Of a stretch of DNA of 14,021 nt, positions 12,795 through 14,021 are shown one piece after another. Under the pieces are notes generated by a model. That model did no database searches and was not told the origin of the DNA. It was given only the letters and a program-made list of their open reading frames with translations. This DNA is from Candidatus Thorarchaeota archaeon (GTDB taxonomy: Archaea > Asgardarchaeota > Thorarchaeia > Thorarchaeales > Thorarchaeaceae). The stretch's first letter is position 1; each line of letters begins with the position of its first letter. The stretch is taken from positions 1 to 14,021 of the forward strand of contig DXJI01000027.1 of NCBI GenBank assembly GCA_019057595.1, read 5' to 3'. The position numbers were made by a program, and so were the translations under genes.

Positions 12795-14021
12795 ATGGCG
12801 CGTTCAATATACCTCAGTGAGTCAGAGAGTCAAGACTTTAAGGACAACATCACTCATCGCAGAAGAAACAACCAATCGGGGGACAACAAATTGACCCTAG
12901 AGAGTCTGTCAGACATTCCTGGCGTAGGTGAGAAGGTAAAGCAATCACTGATTGACCATTTTGGTAGTGAGGCTGTAGCACTAAAGGTGATTCACGACTC
13001 GCGAGTCGACTTAGTGGCTGCTGTTCCTGGAATAGGATCCAGACAAGCTGTCAACCTTGTGAAGGGTGCCTTCGAGCAAGAATTTGGTGCGACATCCAAT
13101 ATGCTGCTCCGAAGTGTAGACATCCGAAAGATCTACGAATCAAGCCTAGATATCATCAGGGGTTATGCAAATACAACGTATGCAAAGGACAAGCTATTCC
13201 TGTATTTCCCGCTTCCTCCAGAGAAAACCGATGTCATTCTGGAGAGACAGAAGTATTTTGCTGATGCAAGTGAGATGGCAAAAGGACTTTCAACAGATCA
13301 GCGCGAAAAACTAAGGAGCCTGTTGGGCCAGGTCAGGGGTCTCTATCGTAGAGTCAAGCCCCGGAGAATTGAAGGTCGTGTCATCATCACGAACGATACC
13401 AAGGTCTTTGACATCTTGGTGAAGGAGGGTGTCGACAGATGGTGCCCAGTTTACGTGTTGTCTGACGGTGAGAGTGGTGCAGACTACGCACAGGGCTATG
13501 ACCTAGTCATGTATATCTCACCTTTGGGAGTCTATGACGAGTCGATTGACATGTTGGACAATGTTGAGATTCTAGGGAAAGACTGGTCAATCGAAGACGT
13601 GGTTCCTGAGAAGACAGTCAGTTTCTACGCACGAAACTATCGTGTCATTGATGCATCTTGTCAAGTAGTAGAGGCTTTCGATCAGATTCCTACCAATGAC
13701 TCAGTATCAACATTCACTTCTGCTCTGGATTTTGAGCGGCTCAGTAAAGTAGGTGAGATTCTGAAGAACATCGACGAGAACGGAGATTTGGCTCAAGGTA
13801 TTGACTCAGAGCTTGATAGATATCGCAATGCAGTGAAGGTTTTCCCAACAGCTGTTGCTGAGACCGAGTCATGGTTGAATGAGGAGATAACATCACGAAT
13901 CTCTAAGAGCAAAGTAACACTTGGAGGACAACAGATCATCAGTATCCTTCAGTCTGCAGACATGGAAGGTGCAGATGGTAGTGCTCTAAGGAACATGCTC
14001 CCAGCGGAGATTGTTGAGACC
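12795..14021 (+). CDS. Archaeal MutS-like protein with N-terminal HhH motifs, 3'-truncated
   Basis: The frame is open from the ATG at 12795 to the window edge (409 codons), so only the N-terminal part is seen. It resembles the archaeal MutS2/MutS5-like DNA repair ATPases, whose MutS ATPase domain follows a non-ATPase region; that domain would lie beyond the window. Two helix-hairpin-helix motifs are visible: LSDIPGVGEKVKQSLIDHFG (38-57) and VAAVPGIGSRQAVNLV (74-89), typical of sequence-independent DNA binding. Later segments such as RGYANTTYAKDKLFLYFPLP, RWCPVYVLSDG and GYDLVMYISPLG fit that family by memory. Residues 1-32 are hydrophilic and precede the usual HhH start; the protein may instead begin at TTG 12891, which also has a Shine-Dalgarno-like GGGGG. 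The gene follows the dehydrogenase by 72 bases on the same strand. The Walker motifs needed for proof are not in view. Confidence 0.75.
   Translation, partial: MARSIYLSESESQDFKDNITHRRRNNQSGDNKLTLESLSDIPGVGEKVKQSLIDHFGSEAVALKVIHDSRVDLVAAVPGIGSRQAVNLVKGAFEQEFGATSNMLLRSVDIRKIYESSLDIIRGYANTTYAKDKLFLYFPLPPEKTDVILERQKYFADASEMAKGLSTDQREKLRSLLGQVRGLYRRVKPRRIEGRVIITNDTKVFDILVKEGVDRWCPVYVLSDGESGADYAQGYDLVMYISPLGVYDESIDMLDNVEILGKDWSIEDVVPEKTVSFYARNYRVIDASCQVVEAFDQIPTNDSVSTFTSALDFERLSKVGEILKNIDENGDLAQGIDSELDRYRNAVKVFPTAVAETESWLNEEITSRISKSKVTLGGQQIISILQSADMEGADGSALRNMLPAEIVET

Noticed and set aside
1..14021. CRISPR arrays, insertion sequences or defence genes
   Set aside because: No spaced direct repeats, transposase or integrase motifs, or known defence domains are present; the genes are ordinary archaeal housekeeping families.

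Overview
The window is a compact, gene-dense piece of an archaeal chromosome. The archaeal assignment rests on an archaeal-type Trm5, a Taw1 wyosine synthase, a CTP-dependent riboflavin kinase fused to an HTH (RbkR type), an NadM-type NMN adenylyltransferase, an archaeal/eukaryotic-type prolyl-tRNA synthetase, a proteasome beta subunit, a NOG1 GTPase and a DUF371 protein. Base composition is moderate. The lineage cannot be fixed from the sequence alone; the gene set would fit an Asgard (Thorarchaeia-like) or euryarchaeal genome, but that is only an impression. I see no insertion sequence, phage gene, CRISPR array, tRNA, rRNA or toxin-antitoxin module.

Layout. 1-3000: the end of a COG1665-like nucleotidyltransferase, then trm5 (+). 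A DUF371 gene (-) meets trm5 tail to tail and is divergent from pcm (+). 2990-7215: a minus-strand cluster read from right to left: psmB-like, a cobalamin-type radical SAM gene (5 bases later), a 71-base gap, taw1, a translin-family gene and rbkR. The stop of taw1 and of the translin gene each overlap a possible start of the next gene, but Shine-Dalgarno positions favour starts slightly further downstream. 7320-10051: NOG1 (+) is divergent from psmB and overlaps rtcA (-) tail to tail; rtcA is divergent from nadM (+). 10052-14021: proS, a D-2-hydroxyacid dehydrogenase and a 3'-truncated MutS-like protein with N-terminal helix-hairpin-helix motifs, all on +.

How the genes fit together. Most concern RNA information flow. 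Trm5 makes m1G37 in tRNA, which is the substrate of Taw1. Translin-family proteins bind or cut RNA, RtcA cyclises RNA 3' ends, NOG1 acts in large-subunit ribosome assembly and ProRS charges tRNA. Protein upkeep (Pcm, proteasome), cofactor synthesis (RbkR for FMN, NadM for NAD) and DNA repair (MutS-like) complete the set.

No clear new defence or mobile system is present. The points most worth a second look are the proteasome beta subunit whose catalytic Thr1 position is Ala, an 11-bp perfect inverted repeat combined with a Shine-Dalgarno-complementary segment between proS and the dehydrogenase, a 15-base palindrome in front of nadM, and the taw1-translin-rbkR gene cluster.
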